Origin: Passalora sequoiae | Taxonomy: Eukaryota > Ascomycota > Dothideomycetes > Mycosphaerellales > Mycosphaerellaceae | DNA length: 64,000 nt | Assembly (NCBI GenBank): GCA_013248845.1 | Contig: WSQC01000015.1 | Location: 434,001 to 498,000 of the forward strand | Direction of reading: 5' to 3' | Shown: positions 36,273 to 48,628 of the stretch, in pieces | Layout: each line of letters begins with the position of its first letter | How positions within the stretch are numbered: position 1 is the stretch's first letter | Made by a program: the position numbers and the translations under genes | Notes under the pieces: model-generated | What the model saw: the letters and a program-made list of their open reading frames with translations, nothing else | What the model was told of the DNA's origin: nothing | Databases searched by the model: none

Positions 36273-39227
36273 ATGGCTGAACGGTCAACTTGCGACCTTC
36301 CATATGGCCACTTTGGACCGTTCGAATACTTGCCTGAAGAAAAGAGACTGGTTTCTGGTCGCATATTGGGCAATGGGAATCTTTCATGGCCCATCAAACA
36401 GCCAGGGAACATCGATAATTCGTCTCTGCGCAGGGAGACCACCGCTATTCCCCCGAGCAAGCGTCTTGCCAAGCACATTCGTAAACTTGTTCGAGGTAAT
36501 CCTGAATTGGAAGCCGTTGCTGGCCATCTCGATCCTTTGATACGTCTCTCGGAAGCTGCACAGAATGCGATCGGTGCCCATGATCCCACAGCTGGGGACT
36601 TGATTGCCTTCTCGCAGATCAGGTCAAAAGCGCGACACCGAAACGTGCCAATTGTGGCTACGCGTGCAGATTTCGACGACTCTACTCTCATGCTTGCACA
36701 GGTCCAGGTCCAAAGGCGTGGCTGGACAGGTGACAGATCCACCTGGCTCGAAGTACCTACTGCGAGCGGCGAGCAGGCGTTCTGGACATCAGATTCTGGC
36801 ACTATTCGCCAGCTACTCTTTGCTCACGTTTCCGGCCGTGGCGAGGCATTCCTTGCTGTTCGACTTGTCTGCAAGGTCGTCATCCTTCGTGTTTCGCTGG
36901 AAGATCATTCTTCGCCGCGATCAAGCAGTCCGTCCAGGATTGTGTTACATGCAGTTGCCACAATCGGCGCCGCCCAGCTGTCTAGTAAGCTCCCAGTCGA
37001 CGTAGCTTTCAACCCTTGGTTCGCTCATCAAATAGCGGTCCTAGACAGTACGGGTGGGTTGCACCTCTGGGAGATATCGAATAGCATGGAAGCCAGACAT
37101 GAGGGCGTAAAGCTAGTCGCTAGCAAAGATGGGCATCACGAAATACTAGACGATGGATGGGCTCGCATACTTTGGCTGTCGAACCTGTCAACAGTGGTAT
37201 TATGCACGCGCCGCAATCTTCAGATCATACAGATTAACGACGAGAAATTGGTCCTGCGGAGCGAATGCAATATACCTCTGTCGGGCCCGATTCCTTGGAT
37301 ACTAGATGTCAGCTCATTCGCGAGTAAGCCGGACAGCTTTGTCATATTGACGACGACACACATATTCGTGTATGGCGTGGATTTCGTGCAGTCGAGGAAC
37401 GTGAGCCTGGTCATTCAGCTCAAGGTTCGTCACTTCTGGAACCATCAGGACCTGTGCCTGAGAGTAGCCACCTGGGTTGAGCAAGAGGGTTCGTCAAATG
37501 CTTGAGACTACTACGGGAGTTATGCTAATCCTGCTACAGATCATGTCGTGGCCATTTACTCGAGTCTGCAGCGCAGACTCGTCGCTTACAGTGTTCATAT
37601 GAGATCGACAACGACTGCCATCGCAAAGGAACCTTTTGAGCTGATCTTGCCAACTCTCTCCAGTGCTGCACAGAGCGACAACACTATTCAGACCCTACAC
37701 GTTCGACCTGTCTGTGTGCTCCGCAAAGACGAAGATCTCTCTCACCGCTCCTACAATGCATTGACCAAAGACAAGAGGTTCTACAGTATTTATGTGGTCC
37801 CACGTACTGGAGAGCCTGAGCAGCTCATACTCTACCGTCAACCAAATTACCGCAGAAGCGGCGCGGTAGCAGTTCCGCGGAGCATTTCTTGGACGTCAAA
37901 CCTGCATGCCACGGCATCTACTGTGCAGAGCGTTGACTGGAACGAGGAGCATGATATTATAGAGCCGGGAGAAACATTAGCTGAGCCACGTGCGCGGCGT
38001 GCACGTCTGTCGGATGCACAAAAGCGCATTAGCAAAGGTCACCTTGACCTCGAGCATCTCGTGCACTACCTTAACAAGCACGACATCCACGAAGACTCGA
38101 TCGCGAGCGCCATGATAAAAGCAAAATCTGTACTTTTCGGGCTGGATCTGGCAACAAATGAGCACCGACAGACACTCGGCCAGCTGATTGGAACGTCAGT
38201 CGTGTTTAACGATGTTGCATCTGCCTCTACAGAAGTACAGGCTCGTATTACTGAACTAGAAGCTCCAGCACACTTGAAACATGGCTCGCAAGAGCGACAC
38301 GCATCCTGGGCGTCAGCACTAATTCATTTGCCCACACAGACAAAGCTCATTGACCTGCTCCAAGGAAATACTCTGTCTGCCATTTGCGAACGGTTGGTGG
38401 CGAATTGGATCACGACGCTTTCCACAGAAGTTCGTGGGACTGCACGTCTGAGAACACATGAAGTGATGCGTCGTACTGCAATCGACCTCTTCTTCGCTAT
38501 GCGCGTTATGCAGCCGTCATCTCCCTTGGAAGAGGAGCGTGTCGAGCAGGATCGACAGCAGTCTTCCGATAACGCGCACAATCCTATCGCAACCTGGGAT
38601 TTGCCGATGCGAGCAACGAGAAACGAGTTTCAGTCAATGTCTTCAAGCCTGCTCAGCGCCCGAGACGCCGCATCGTCTTTTGCTTTACCAACACCTTCAC
38701 CGACCGCAACGCCGTCCATTACAACCGCGTCAAGCAATCGACCTGGTGCCGCGGCACAATTGGAACGCCTCAAGAAATATACCAGCTTCGCAGGGCACAC
38801 ATCACTCCTGCTTCCTCGCGTGCTAAGTAACGTTCTGTCCCACTGGCACTTGGGCGAAGATCCCTACGAGTACGAGTGGATGGCGCGGTCGCGCAAGGTG
38901 TCACAGCTGGACGAGGATGCGGACCAAGAGATGACGGAGAAGGAACGTGAACGCTTGCAGCGACGTGCAGATCGACATATCAGGCGTCAACGCAAAGAAG
39001 CAGCTGCATCTGAAACAGCCTGGGCTGCTAGTAGTCAGACTATTGACATTCGTAGCGCAAGCCAGCCAAGCGCGAGTGCCATACACAGCCAGAACAGGCA
39101 TATGAAGAGCAGTCAGTCCCACAGCCAAGGCCAGAGTGAGAATCATGGTGAAGCAGCTGCAAGTCAGGTGCTCTCCGGCAGACATGGTGGCAGGCCTCCT
39201 TCAAAGAAAAGAAAGAGAGGTTTCTGA
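36273..39227 (+). CDS. RNA polymerase I core-factor subunit, RRN6-like
   Basis: The exons are 36273-37488 and 37540-39227 (967 aa), joined through QEGDHVVAIYSS. The N-terminal part opens with DLPYGHFGPFEYLPEEKRL, followed by WD-like beta segments (FNPWFAHQIAVLDSTGGLHL, then a WEIS tetrad-like end). The middle is helical, and the C-terminus is a disordered Ser/Gln-rich stretch ending in a basic motif (PPSKKRKRGF). This order is typical of fungal RRN6-like proteins, which belong to the core factor that loads RNA polymerase I on rDNA promoters. The C-terminal basic tail would suit nucleolar retention. The start at 36273 is the first ATG of the frame after the upstream stop region. Confidence 0.85.
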
Positions 39228-39565
39228 AGGAGCTCTTGTATGCACGAACTCAACAAGCTATGTAGTAGATCTCGCACATCTGTAGTATCGCGCAGCCGCG
39301 GTTCCCACAAGGACCTGCCTCGGCGCAGGATCACAAGACAGATCGACACAAAGCTAATCTAGCCAAGAATTCTGGAGCTGCGAGGCTAGGCGCTGATCGT
39401 TGACGACATTTTTACCAGCTGCATGTGGAGATGGCTCGCATACCATGCATACAGATGTTCGGCATACATACTGTACACTTATCTATACATTCGGAAGTAC
39501 CGCTCAACAACCATATTACATCTCGTTGTAGTTCTGAGACAGTTTTCTTTTGAACGCCAAGCAAT
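39228..39565. other. Intergenic region
   Basis: About 340 bp between two plus-strand genes; nothing recognised. Confidence 0.3.
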
Positions 39566-39999
39566 ATGGCTCCATCTGTGAGTTGGTGGACGTTGTGCCT
39601 GCCTCAATGTCCTAAATCTAACAGCAAGCTGCGATGTAGGACACCAAGAGCCTGAAGGACATAGCCCAGGAGAAGAACAACAAGAACCCTACCCAGTTAG
39701 GCGATCCCGTGTCGCTCAAGGCAGAAACTTCGAACACTGTGAGTAGGCTTGCGATCTGAGCGGTTTCGAGACAGTGGAGCAGATACTCATTCGTATTGCA
39801 GGAGCCTACAGAACAAGACCGAGGTGCTAAAGGGGATGGGCGTTCTTTGAAACAGGTCGCACAAGATAAGATGAAGGACAACCCTAGCCAGTTGGGCGAT
39901 CCTGTTTCTTTGAAGGCAGAGACCTCAGATACGGAGCCGACACCAGACGATCGAGGCGCCTTAGGGACAAACAAGAGCAGTGGAAAGCCGAAGATGTGA
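39566..39999 (+). CDS. Small protein with two copies of an NPxQLGDPVSLKAET motif
   Basis: The exons are 39566-39577, 39640-39738 and 39802-39999 (102 aa). The first exon gives only MAPS. Exons 2 and 3 each encode one repeat: KNPTQLGDPVSLKAETSNT and DNPSQLGDPVSLKAETSDT, each preceded by a Lys-rich helix and followed by an acidic EPT segment with DRGA. The exon-per-repeat layout suggests internal duplication. I recall short proteins with this motif in many ascomycetes, without known function. They look disordered and have no signal peptide. The final codons are followed by GTGAGT, so an extra 3' exon is possible. Confidence 0.7.
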
Positions 40000-40313
40000 G
40001 TGGAAGCTTGTCCACATTAGCCCTCCATAATCCTGAATACAGAATTGGGATGGCGCTGCCCAATGATGGTCGTTCTGTCACCATGTGTTCGAACAGACCG
40101 AGCGAAATGGTATTGTACACGCTGGGAACCTCTAACACAGTGGTGACTGCACGTAATTTCAGAAACGCCGAACATGTGAGTGTGGTGAAGTCAAAGGGAT
40201 GGCTACCGTACACAGCCAAAAGTCTCCTGCGGTCAAGCATGTCATCGTGCACCAGACCTCACTGTCGGTCACGCGAGATAACGTCAGACACTATTCACAA
40301 GTATTGAACATCC
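40000..40313. other. Intergenic region
   Basis: About 310 bp; nothing recognised. Confidence 0.25.
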
Positions 40314-41149
40314 ATGAACCAGCAGCAGTCGAGCCGTCGCGTAGGTGAGCAGAGCCCGACGCCATACTTGACACCATCACAAAGTAGCGAGCATAGACGC
40401 AGTATGTTCAGCGAAGTAGAGAGGTCGATCTACTACGAGGACATATATGGGCGGAGTGATGTGGACGAAGCGATCCTGGCTCCGGACTACTGCAAATCGG
40501 ACTCGAGTAGTGACGGGAAGAGCGCTGTCATGACTGATGTCGCTCCTAGCGCCAGTGGCGCTAGTCAGAGCTGGGAAATGGTATCGCAGAAAGCTACCGC
40601 AACACCTACAGAACATGGTACGTCACCTCAGATGTGCGAGACTCCAAGCGTGTACTGATCTGGCTTGGAAAACCAGGGTCAGACGCATTGCAGTATGTGG
40701 GCGAGTCAAGCAAACGACTCATCATTGCGCCGCATGCCAACAGCAGGCGATTCGTTTCGAACGCCGGACACAAGAAGTTGTTGCCCAAGAGATCTGGGCT
40801 GTTCGGCACATACATGCCGAAGCTATCGACTTGCCCGAGCGACGATATCGTCCGGCAGGCTGGTTCTGAAGAAGAGACATCGACGGAAGCAGACATGGCA
40901 ACCGCGCGCGCCGAACACCGTCGTCTCACTAAGCAGAAGAAGGCTTGGCGTGCACGTCAGACAAAATTAAAGGCAGCTGGTCGTGCGCAGCGTGCTGCTG
41001 AGACCACGTCGTCTATACGGGGAGCATCCCTGACGCAGCAAACCTTTCGACAGATTATTGGCGACGAGGAGTTCACAGAGGTGGCCAAACGCACGGTCAG
41101 GGCAACGGCCGACAACCGCGATGTCAAGGTTGGAGAGTATGTGCGGTAA
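40314..41149 (+). CDS. Hypothetical protein with disordered N-terminus and basic helical middle
   Basis: The exons are 40314-40617 and 40677-41149 (258 aa), spliced in frame (EHG to SDALQYVG). The N-terminal 100 residues are rich in Ser, Gln and acidic residues. The middle has a strongly charged helix (EHRRLTKQKKAWRARQTKL), and the C-terminus contains QQTFRQIIGDEEF. I do not recognise the family. The TAA at the end overlaps a GTAAGC donor. Splicing from it to an acceptor near 41190 would add a tail with HCKHNKASPGRGCGCEAR, so the 3' end is uncertain. Confidence 0.5.
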
Positions 41150-41875
41150 GCATAAGACGTGGGTAGCTCGTACTTGGAGCTGTCACGTTAGCCACTGCAA
41201 GCATAATAAGGCATCTCCCGGTCGCGGATGCGGATGTGAGGCTCGGGAACCCCGGAGCAGGGATACGGCAAGCATGGCTTCTTACGTCCTGATGTACTGA
41301 TTGGGCGTGAAAGGCACGAGGAAAGTTGCTTGGTGCTGCTTAATCCTCTCGGCATCGGTGGCCAAGTCAACACATAGTATTTGGACAACGACGTCCAAGG
41401 CGTCCTCTAAGCTGTACATAGACACATTCGGAGATGTGGTGCAAAGTCCGGTCAAACAGATGCTTCCACACGTGATCAATGGCCACGTTCTGCGTTGAGC
41501 CTGCCAAATGGAATGCGCCATGTGGAGTACATCCAATTGGACGTTTGAGCACGACTAAACTTAATCTATGCTTGGCAAGCAGCACATCCCGGCTTGGTAT
41601 CATCATAACAACAGGTTTCAGTCGATTACGCACATGTCGCGGGATACATTCATTGATCAGCTGCACTAAAATACATGTAGCGTGAATGCAATTGTTGCTT
41701 TTATTGAATCGCCGTCGCTTCCTCTTGCCACGACAATACATATAATCTCATATAGCCGCTCCCTGCCAGTGCCTTACCCGCTCTTCGCATCCACCTGCAG
41801 TCTGCTTACTACCTAGTACCCACGTGTTCCGCGACAGCCTTGCCACACATACAATAAACATAGACGGCGAAAGAC
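41150..41875. other. Intergenic region
   Basis: About 725 bp upstream of the PhoD-like gene. It has ORFs on both strands without recognisable features. The last 100 bp are pyrimidine-rich and are likely the promoter and leader. Confidence 0.3.
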
Positions 41876-44238
41876 ATGTCGAACAACGTGGATGGCAGCA
41901 CGCGCCTCACCACGACGCAGCAACGTGTAGAGCACGGCAAAGCTAAAGCAGGTCTTGACCACATCCCGGATGCTGATCAGCATGCGGCTGTCGACCTAGC
42001 CGCTACACAGCAGCCCATCTCGCAGAATGCCGACGGCTTGGGAAAAGGACCAGAGCTCATCAGCACTTCAGACGCGCTTGAGATCATATGTGGTCCACTG
42101 CTCAATTGTAGGAGGAGGCGACGACAGTATCGCGAAAGACACTATGCTGACCATGGGCAGACAAGCGCATGAGCAATGCAAACACAGATCGACCACAATG
42201 GCACGGCAGCATCCTCTTGGTGGCCAGACCAGGCAACGTGCCAGGGCGACTCTCATTGCGCTCGCTAGGCCCAACCAATAGCTCCCATCAGACCAGATCA
42301 AACGGCACCTCCGGCTCGCGCACATTCTCGGGCGAGAAGCTGTTCGAAGATCCAGCCAAAGGATTCTGGCGATTCGAGATCGATGTACCTTTCGAGGAGC
42401 AAGAGACGGCGTGGGAGTACAATATACCTTCGATGGTCTCCGCGAAGGATAAGAAACCAATTGATACCGCGAAGCGCTTCGTAGTGCCATCGAAACATGA
42501 GAGTATGCGTATCATGTTCCACTCGTGCAATGGCTTCAGTGTCGGTACAGATATGGAACAGTGGACGGGACCGGTGTTGTGGAACGATGTCCTGAGAGTC
42601 CACGAGCAACAGCCCTTTCACGTTATGGTCGGTGGCGGCGACCAGATCTACAACGATGGAGTCCGTGTCGACGGGCCCTTGGCGCACTGGACAGCAATCG
42701 CGAATCCGAAGAAGCGACGTGATTTCCCGTTCAACGAGGAGATGCGTGCGAAGTGCGATAAATACTATTTCGACAACTATGTCCGATGGTATGGCACCGA
42801 GCCATTCGCGACAGCCAATGCACAAATACCGCAGCTCAACATATGGGACGATCACGATATCATTGATGGGTTTGGATCTTACACCGACCATTTCATGAAG
42901 TGTTCTGTGTTCAAGGGAATCGGCGGCGTCGCGCACAAATACTACATGTTGTTCCAGCACCACGTTCCCCCACCACCGTCCACGTACACAACCGATGCTC
43001 CGCAAACTACTAAGACTACTGGGCAGACCACCGCAGCAGACTCTGTACAACTAAGGGATACCTTTGTCATGATGCCGAAGTCTGAAGACCCTAGCTTTAT
43101 CATCGGCACGAAGCCTGGGCCATATGTTGAGGAGCGCAGTCGCAGTATCTATTGTCAGCTCGGAAAGCACATCGCCTTCCTTGGCATCGACGCGCGCACA
43201 GAGCGGACCAGACATCAGATCAATTACCCAGAGACTTATGACCTGATCTTCCGTCGCACGAGCGATGAGCTCGCCAGGGCAAATGGCGCCATCAAGCATT
43301 TAGTTCTGCTCCTTGGCGTACCCATCGCCTATCCAAGGTTACAGTGGCTCGAGAACATCCTATCAAGCCCAATAGTCGGGCCCATAAAGTTCTTGAATAA
43401 GCGTTTCGGTGTAGCAGAAGGCGTGTTCAACAAGTTCGATGGAGGTGTAGATCTGCTTGATGACTTGGACGATCATTACACGGCTCATCAGCACAAGAAG
43501 GAGCGCAAAGCACTGGTTCTACGGCTGCAGGAGCTTTCGAAAGAGCACAGCATTCGTATCACGATTCTTGGTGGTGATGTCCATCTCGCTGCTCTGGGAC
43601 GCTTCTATAGCAAGCCAGAGCTCAATATTCCAGCTGAGAGAGATTACCGCTACATGACGAACATCGTGAGCTCTGCTATTACGAACAAGCCACCTCCACA
43701 GGCTGTTGCAAATCTGCTCGCACGAAGGAACAAAGTTCATCATCTTGATCACCAGACAGATGAGACTCTCTTGGAGCTTTTCGACAAGAACCCGGGAGAA
43801 GGATTGGAGGGTGTGAAGCCCAAGACGGCTAACAACAACCATGCAACTATGCCGAGTCGCAACTATGCCATTATCTCCGAGTCCCACGCGCATACTGGTG
43901 GTCATGCCAATGTTATGCCAGCAGTAAACGGCGCCAATGTGTCGAATGGGGCTGTTGATGCAGCGAATGGAGAGAGCGCATCGGTATCGGACAATACGCA
44001 TTTCGTAACACCGAAGAACCCTCGCGAGCCGCTACACAAGGGCGAGGAAAAGGCCGGTACGCAACACCCGGCAGCTGGCGGTGTGCAGAAGACTGGTCTG
44101 GGAGGTTTGTATGGTCTGGATGTCTCAATCAGAGTTGAGATCCAGTCTGGTCGTCCCGAGGGCGATACTGAAGGCTATGGCATCAGTATACCGGCGCTTG
44201 AGTCTGATGCTTACAAGGGCCAGGGTCAGACGTGGTAG
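41876..44238 (+). CDS. PhoD-like phosphatase domain protein
   Basis: The exons are 41876-42107 and 42161-44238 (769 aa), joined to give CGPLLNYKRMSNANTDRPQW, the usual opening of fungal PhoD-like proteins. The metallophosphatase core runs from about 195 to 560. It contains MVGGGDQIYNDGV, LNIWDDHDIIDGFGSY and ITILGGDVHLAALGRF, matching metal-binding Asp, Asn and His positions of the PhoD/calcineurin-like fold. The C-terminal 150 residues are low complexity. No signal peptide is seen, so it is probably intracellular, unlike bacterial PhoD. The natural substrate is unknown; phosphodiester activity is inferred from the family. Confidence 0.87.
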
Positions 44239-44668
44239 AATGACGCTGACACTGCTGGCTCTGGTGCTGATGCTGGTGCTAGTGCTGGTGCTGTTTTCGT
44301 TGCGAAACCCGGGTTGCTGTGTTGCTTCAGGGTCAACGGCACTGACTGAGCGTTGCATGCATTCTGGCGCAGATACCCTGTATTGATTTAGTTGTCTGTT
44401 GATTTAGTATCTGTATCTTATTCGCTTTCGAATCGTGGCCGGGGACCACCAAGGCAGGTTCGAGTTCTATATTGAGTCTCGCCGCGGTTGTCGTTGTATG
44501 AGTGTTGTATCATTGTTGTACACGAGGAGAGTAGTGTATAGTGCTATCTTACATTCTTAGATCATAACTCATCACAATGACGCTTGAACGCTCACATATT
44601 CTGTTTCAGACCTCTGTGATCAGGAACGGATCTCAGGCCTAAGACACAGACCGAGAAAAGATCGCTCT
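44239..44668. other. Intergenic region between convergent genes
   Basis: About 430 bp between two convergent stop codons. A GCTGGTGCT-type run lies at about 44255-44292; nothing else is recognised. Confidence 0.3.
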
Positions 44669-47300
44669 CTACTCCGGCGTCAATATACCCAAATGCTCCC
44701 CTCCGTCCCTGATCACGACTTTGGCAGTATCTCCACTCTTCACAGCCCCTCTGATGATCTTGTCCGCCAGGCTATTGCCTACTTCCCTCGCGATTAGTCT
44801 ATTCAACGGTCGAGCTCCATAACGGGGATCGTAGCCTTTCTCACAAAGCCATGTCCTGACTTCGTCGCCGACGTCGAGCGTGATCCGCCGGTCGTCCAGT
44901 CTGCTTTGCAGCTCACGAAGCCTGATATCCACGATGTCCCGAAGCGCTTCCCGGGACAAACGCTTGAAAATTATGAACTCGTCGAGTCTGTTGAGGAATT
45001 CCGGTGGGTAGGACATTTGGACGACGTCCATGACTTGCTTCTTGACATCGTCTGAGATCTCTGAGCCTGCACTGTCATCGGCTACTAAGGCTTCTGCGCC
45101 TAGGTTTGAAGTGAGGACGATGATGGTGTTTCGGAAGTCGACTTTGTGGCCTTGGGCATCTGTCAGGAAGCCTTCGTCGAGGACTTGTAACAGCAAGGTG
45201 CTGATGTCTCTGTGAGCTTTTTCAAATTCGTCGAAGAGCAGAACCGCATCTAATGGTCATGTATGTTAGCCTTTACGTCTCGTATATCGGGGCGGAAGTC
45301 TTTTTGAGACCCCATGGTCCTCACAGGCTGCCGCTGTGTGTCTCGTTCAGACATTCGCGTGTACAACTGCATGGCGACGTGGAGTCTCGAAACGCTTTGA
45401 TATATGTGCTTACATGGCTTCCTCCTGACTGCTTCGGTCAGTTGACCAGCGTCATCATATCCCACGTATCCAGCTGGGCTGCCAATGAGGCGCGAGACAG
45501 TGTGCTTCTCTTGAAATTCAGACATGTCGAATCGAATGACAGCGCTCTCTGTCGAGAATAAGAAGCTGGCCATCTTCTTGCAAAGCTCAGTCTTGCCGAC
45601 ACCTGTTGGACCCAGAAACATAAATGACGCCAGTGGCCTGTTTTCGCCGCTGAGTCCTGCTCGTTGCATGCGCACTGCATTTGCCACAGCTGTCAATGCT
45701 TCGTCTTGTCCGCGCACACTCTGCCGTAATGTGTCTTCCATGTGTATCAGCTTCTCGATCTCGCCAGCCATGAGCTTCGTAACAGGTATCCCGGTCGACT
45801 TTGCCACCACCGATGCGATATCGTCAGCGGTGACGGAGTCGTGAATCAGCGTCTCGCGAGGGCCAGCCGCTGAATGGCCACCTTCTTCTTGTGGTAGCTT
45901 CTTTTGGAGTTCTGGGATCTTAGCATAGCGCAGTTCACTGGCCTTGGCAAAGTTGCCTTCACGCTGAGCTTGTTCCAGCTCAATCCTGGCACGTTCCAAA
46001 TCTTCTTTGGCTCGCTTCAATTCTTCAATCTCTGCTCGTTCCTTCTCCCATTTCTCCTGCAGCGCACCAACTTCGTCTTGCTTCAGGGTCAAGGTCTTCT
46101 CGAGCTGATCTCTTCTTTCTTTACTAGCAATGTCGTTCTCTTTGCGCAGCGACTCCAACTCGATCTGGATGGTCATGATTTGCCGATCAAGCTCTTGGAT
46201 GGCGTCAGGCTTGCTCTCTTGTTGCAGGCGAAGTGCAGATGCAGCTTCGTCTACCAAATCAATAGCTTTGTCAGGTAGAAAGCGATCTGTGATGTACCTA
46301 TTGCTGTATACAGCTGCGGCCACCAGAGCACCATCCGTTATACGCACACCCTGCTCAAAGTTAGTGTGTACCTACCAAGTTGATCTAGGACAGGCAGCCA
46401 GCACGTCACTTGGAGACATGCTCACATGTCCTGCGGACGATATGTATACCCTGTACAACTTACATGATGTACTTCGTACCGGTCTTTGACACCTCTGAGG
46501 ATGGAGATAGTATCCTGGACAGTGGGTTCTTGGACAAGGATTGGCTGGAACCGGCGTGCAAGTGCAACATCTTTTTCGATCTGACGGTATTCGTTAAGAG
46601 TGGTAGCGCCACAGCATTGAAGCTCTCCTCTAGACAGAGCTGGCTTGAGCAGATTGCTCGCATCGATACTACCTTCCGCCTTGCCTAGACCTAACAGCGT
46701 ATGAAGCTCGTCGATGAAGAGGATGACACCACCCTTCGCTTGCTCTACTTCCTTTAAAACGTTCTTCAAGCGTTCTTCGAAGTCGCCTCGAAATTTGGCA
46801 CCGGCTATCAGACTGCCGAGATCCAAGCTGATGACTCGCTTGTCCTTGATGCTTTCTGGAACATCGCCTTTCACTATTCTTTGGGCAAGTCCTTCCAAGA
46901 TAGCAGTTTTTCCGGTTCCAGCAGATCCGATCAGAACGGGGTTATTCTTCGTTCTTCTGCTCAGAATCTGGATTGTTCGGTGAATCTCGCCATCGCGGCC
47001 AATCACAGGATCGAGTTTTCCGTCTTTTGCCTTTGCTGTCAGATCAATGCCAAACTGCTCAAGTGCTGGCTTTTCAGGCTCGCCACCCATGTTCATTCGA
47101 TGAGTACCACCCGGTGGCCGTGGTGGACCACTTGAGTAGCTTCGACATTGCTGCAGTAGCGGTATCGCACAGATCTTAGATGCGGACTTCGATACTGTTG
47201 CTGCTTGTCGTAAACCTGCTGTGCGAAGAGTGGGACTTGATAGAGTGTGCTGGACAGACGCTATGCGCCTCACAGCAGTACGACCATGCGGCAGAAGCAT
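44669..47300 (-). CDS. HSP78: Mitochondrial ClpB-type disaggregase Hsp78
   Basis: The exons in transcript order are 47300-46464, 46350-45414 and 45249-44669 (784 aa, in frame). An Arg/Ser-rich N-terminus of about 55 aa without acidic residues is a likely mitochondrial presequence. The ClpN domain is absent, as in Hsp78. AAA domain 1 has Walker A GSAGTGKT (125-132) and Walker B VILFIDELH. A coiled-coil middle domain spans about 330-430. AAA domain 2 has Walker A GPTGVGKT (about 526-533) and ends with the ClpB C-terminal domain (YDPRYGARPLNRLI). It resolves aggregates in the matrix with mtHsp70. The intron at 45250-45413 is an introner-like intron. It is divergent from eEF1B-alpha with 331 bp between. 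Confidence 0.95.
45250..45413 (-). repeat. Introner-like intron in HSP78 (164 bp)
   Basis: On the coding strand it begins GTAAGCACATATATCAAAG and ends in GGCTAACATACATGACC plus ATTAG. The plus-strand 19-mer GGTCATGTATGTTAGCCTT at 45255-45273 is identical to 53520-53538 in the PITH gene intron. CGAGACTCCA and ATGGGGTCTC inside could pair as a stem. Confidence 0.8.
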
Positions 47301-47631
47301 TGCGCTCGGAGCTCAATCTAAGCGCAGAGCAAAAGCACTTTACCATACCGTCGTCGAAAAACATGAGACATGGTTGTTATGTGTAGCGCAGACGACGACT
47401 GTTGGCGTGACTTGATCTCGAATCGACTCGCACCTTCGCACGCTTCCTCCCGACAGCTCCAACCCCTTGTGGCGTCTGTGGCTGAGACACTGCGGAGGGG
47501 CCCATCAAATCTCTTGAGCTTCGAAATTTGTAAAACTGAAAGAACACTTCGCTCAATACACACCACCCACAGATCCTACCTCAAAACAATACCTGCCGCC
47601 TACAGCATCGTTCAAGCACATATCGCACAAC
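47301..47631. promoter_or_regulatory. Shared promoter region of HSP78 and eEF1B-alpha
   Basis: 331 bp between two divergent start codons. It contains both promoters; no individual factor site is claimed. Confidence 0.4.
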
Positions 47632-48628
47632 ATGGGTTTCACCGACTTCGTCTCCGACACTGGCTTGACCCGTATGTGCTGCTGATTGCTCGACCGCCTT
47701 CCGTTCCTGGGCTAAGATGTTTTGTAGTGCTCGACAACTGGGTCAAGACTCGCAGCTACATCGTTGGGTAAGTCGCGCACTCCCCCTTGCTCTAGCGCAA
47801 TTGTTACCACAATATGATGAGAATAATTTGGTCCGTGTTGATGAGCAGCTTAAGACCCTGCGTATGAGTACTTCCAACGCGCTTTGCGCAACTCTGATTT
47901 CATCGCTGTTTCTACGTCCTTTAGCCCAGCTTGCCGTGATGAGAGCGAAACTGACAAAGACACAGCTACGGTCCATCGCAGGCCGATGTTAAAGTTTTCC
48001 AGAGCTTCAAAGAACAGCCCAAAGTCGAGAAGTACCCACACGCATACCGTTGGTACAAGCACATTGCCACCTTTGAGCCAGAGTTCAGCTCACTGCCGGG
48101 CGACCCGAGTAAAGCTGCCACCGCCTATGGCCCAGAGTCATCAGAGCTCCCTGTGAATCCTGCCAAGGCACCGGAAAAGGAGGAGGACGATGATGAGGTC
48201 GATCTTTTCGGCTCAGATGACGAGGAGGAAGACGCCGAGGCCGCAAAGGTGCGCGAGCAGAGGTTGAAGGAATACGCAGAGAAGAAGGCTGGCAAGACCA
48301 AGCCCGCTGCCAAGTCGATCGTCACATTGGACGTCAAGCCATGGGGTAGGTGTCTTCTGCCTACAAGTATAGCGGAAAGTATGCTAACCTGCATTCAGAT
48401 GATGAGACCGATATGAAGGAGCTCGAGGCAGCTGTCCGCGGCATCGAGAAGGAAGGTCTCGTTTGGGGTGCGTCCAAGCTCCAGGCTGTTGGCTTCGGTA
48501 TCAAGAAGCTGCAAATCAACTTGGTGGTCGAAGACGAGAAGGTTTCGCTTGATGAGCTCCAGGAAGAGATTCAGGACTTCGAGGACTACGTTCAGTCCTC
48601 TGATGTTGTCGCCATGCAAAAGTTGTAG
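47632..48628 (+). CDS. EFB1: Translation elongation factor eEF1B-alpha (EF-1 beta)
   Basis: The exons are 47632-47671, 47728-47767, 47966-48345 and 48399-48628 (229 aa). The protein opens MGFTDFVSDTGLTLLDNWV and continues YIVGYGPSQADVKVFQSF, a short GST-C-like N-terminal part. The acidic linker EEDDDEVDLFGSDDEEED follows, then the guanine-exchange domain (LDVKPWDDETDMKELEAAV, then VGFGIKKLQINLVVED) ending in DVVAMQKL. It reloads eEF1A with GTP. The length is usual. The 198-bp second intron is long for this window and contains a likely C/D-box snoRNA, as the yeast EFB1 intron does. It is divergently transcribed from HSP78. Confidence 0.95.
47808..47901 (+). ncRNA. Candidate intronic C/D-box snoRNA (snR18/U18-like)
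   Basis: It lies in intron 2 (47768-47965) of the eEF1B-alpha gene. A box C consensus ATGATGA is at 47814-47820, a C'-like TTGATGA at 47838-47844 and a box D CTGA at 47893-47896, giving a usual snoRNA size of about 85 nt. The stretch TTGGTCCGTGTT (47828-47839) is a 12-nt perfect complement of the conserved large-subunit rRNA segment AACACGGACCAA. In yeast the EFB1 intron encodes snR18, which guides methylation in this same rRNA neighbourhood. The terminal stem flanking boxes C and D is weak, and the D' box is not clear, so exact ends are uncertain. Confidence 0.6.

Noticed and set aside
42298..43050. 250-aa minus-strand ORF
   Set aside because: It is antisense to the PhoD-like phosphatase core and shows no family features.
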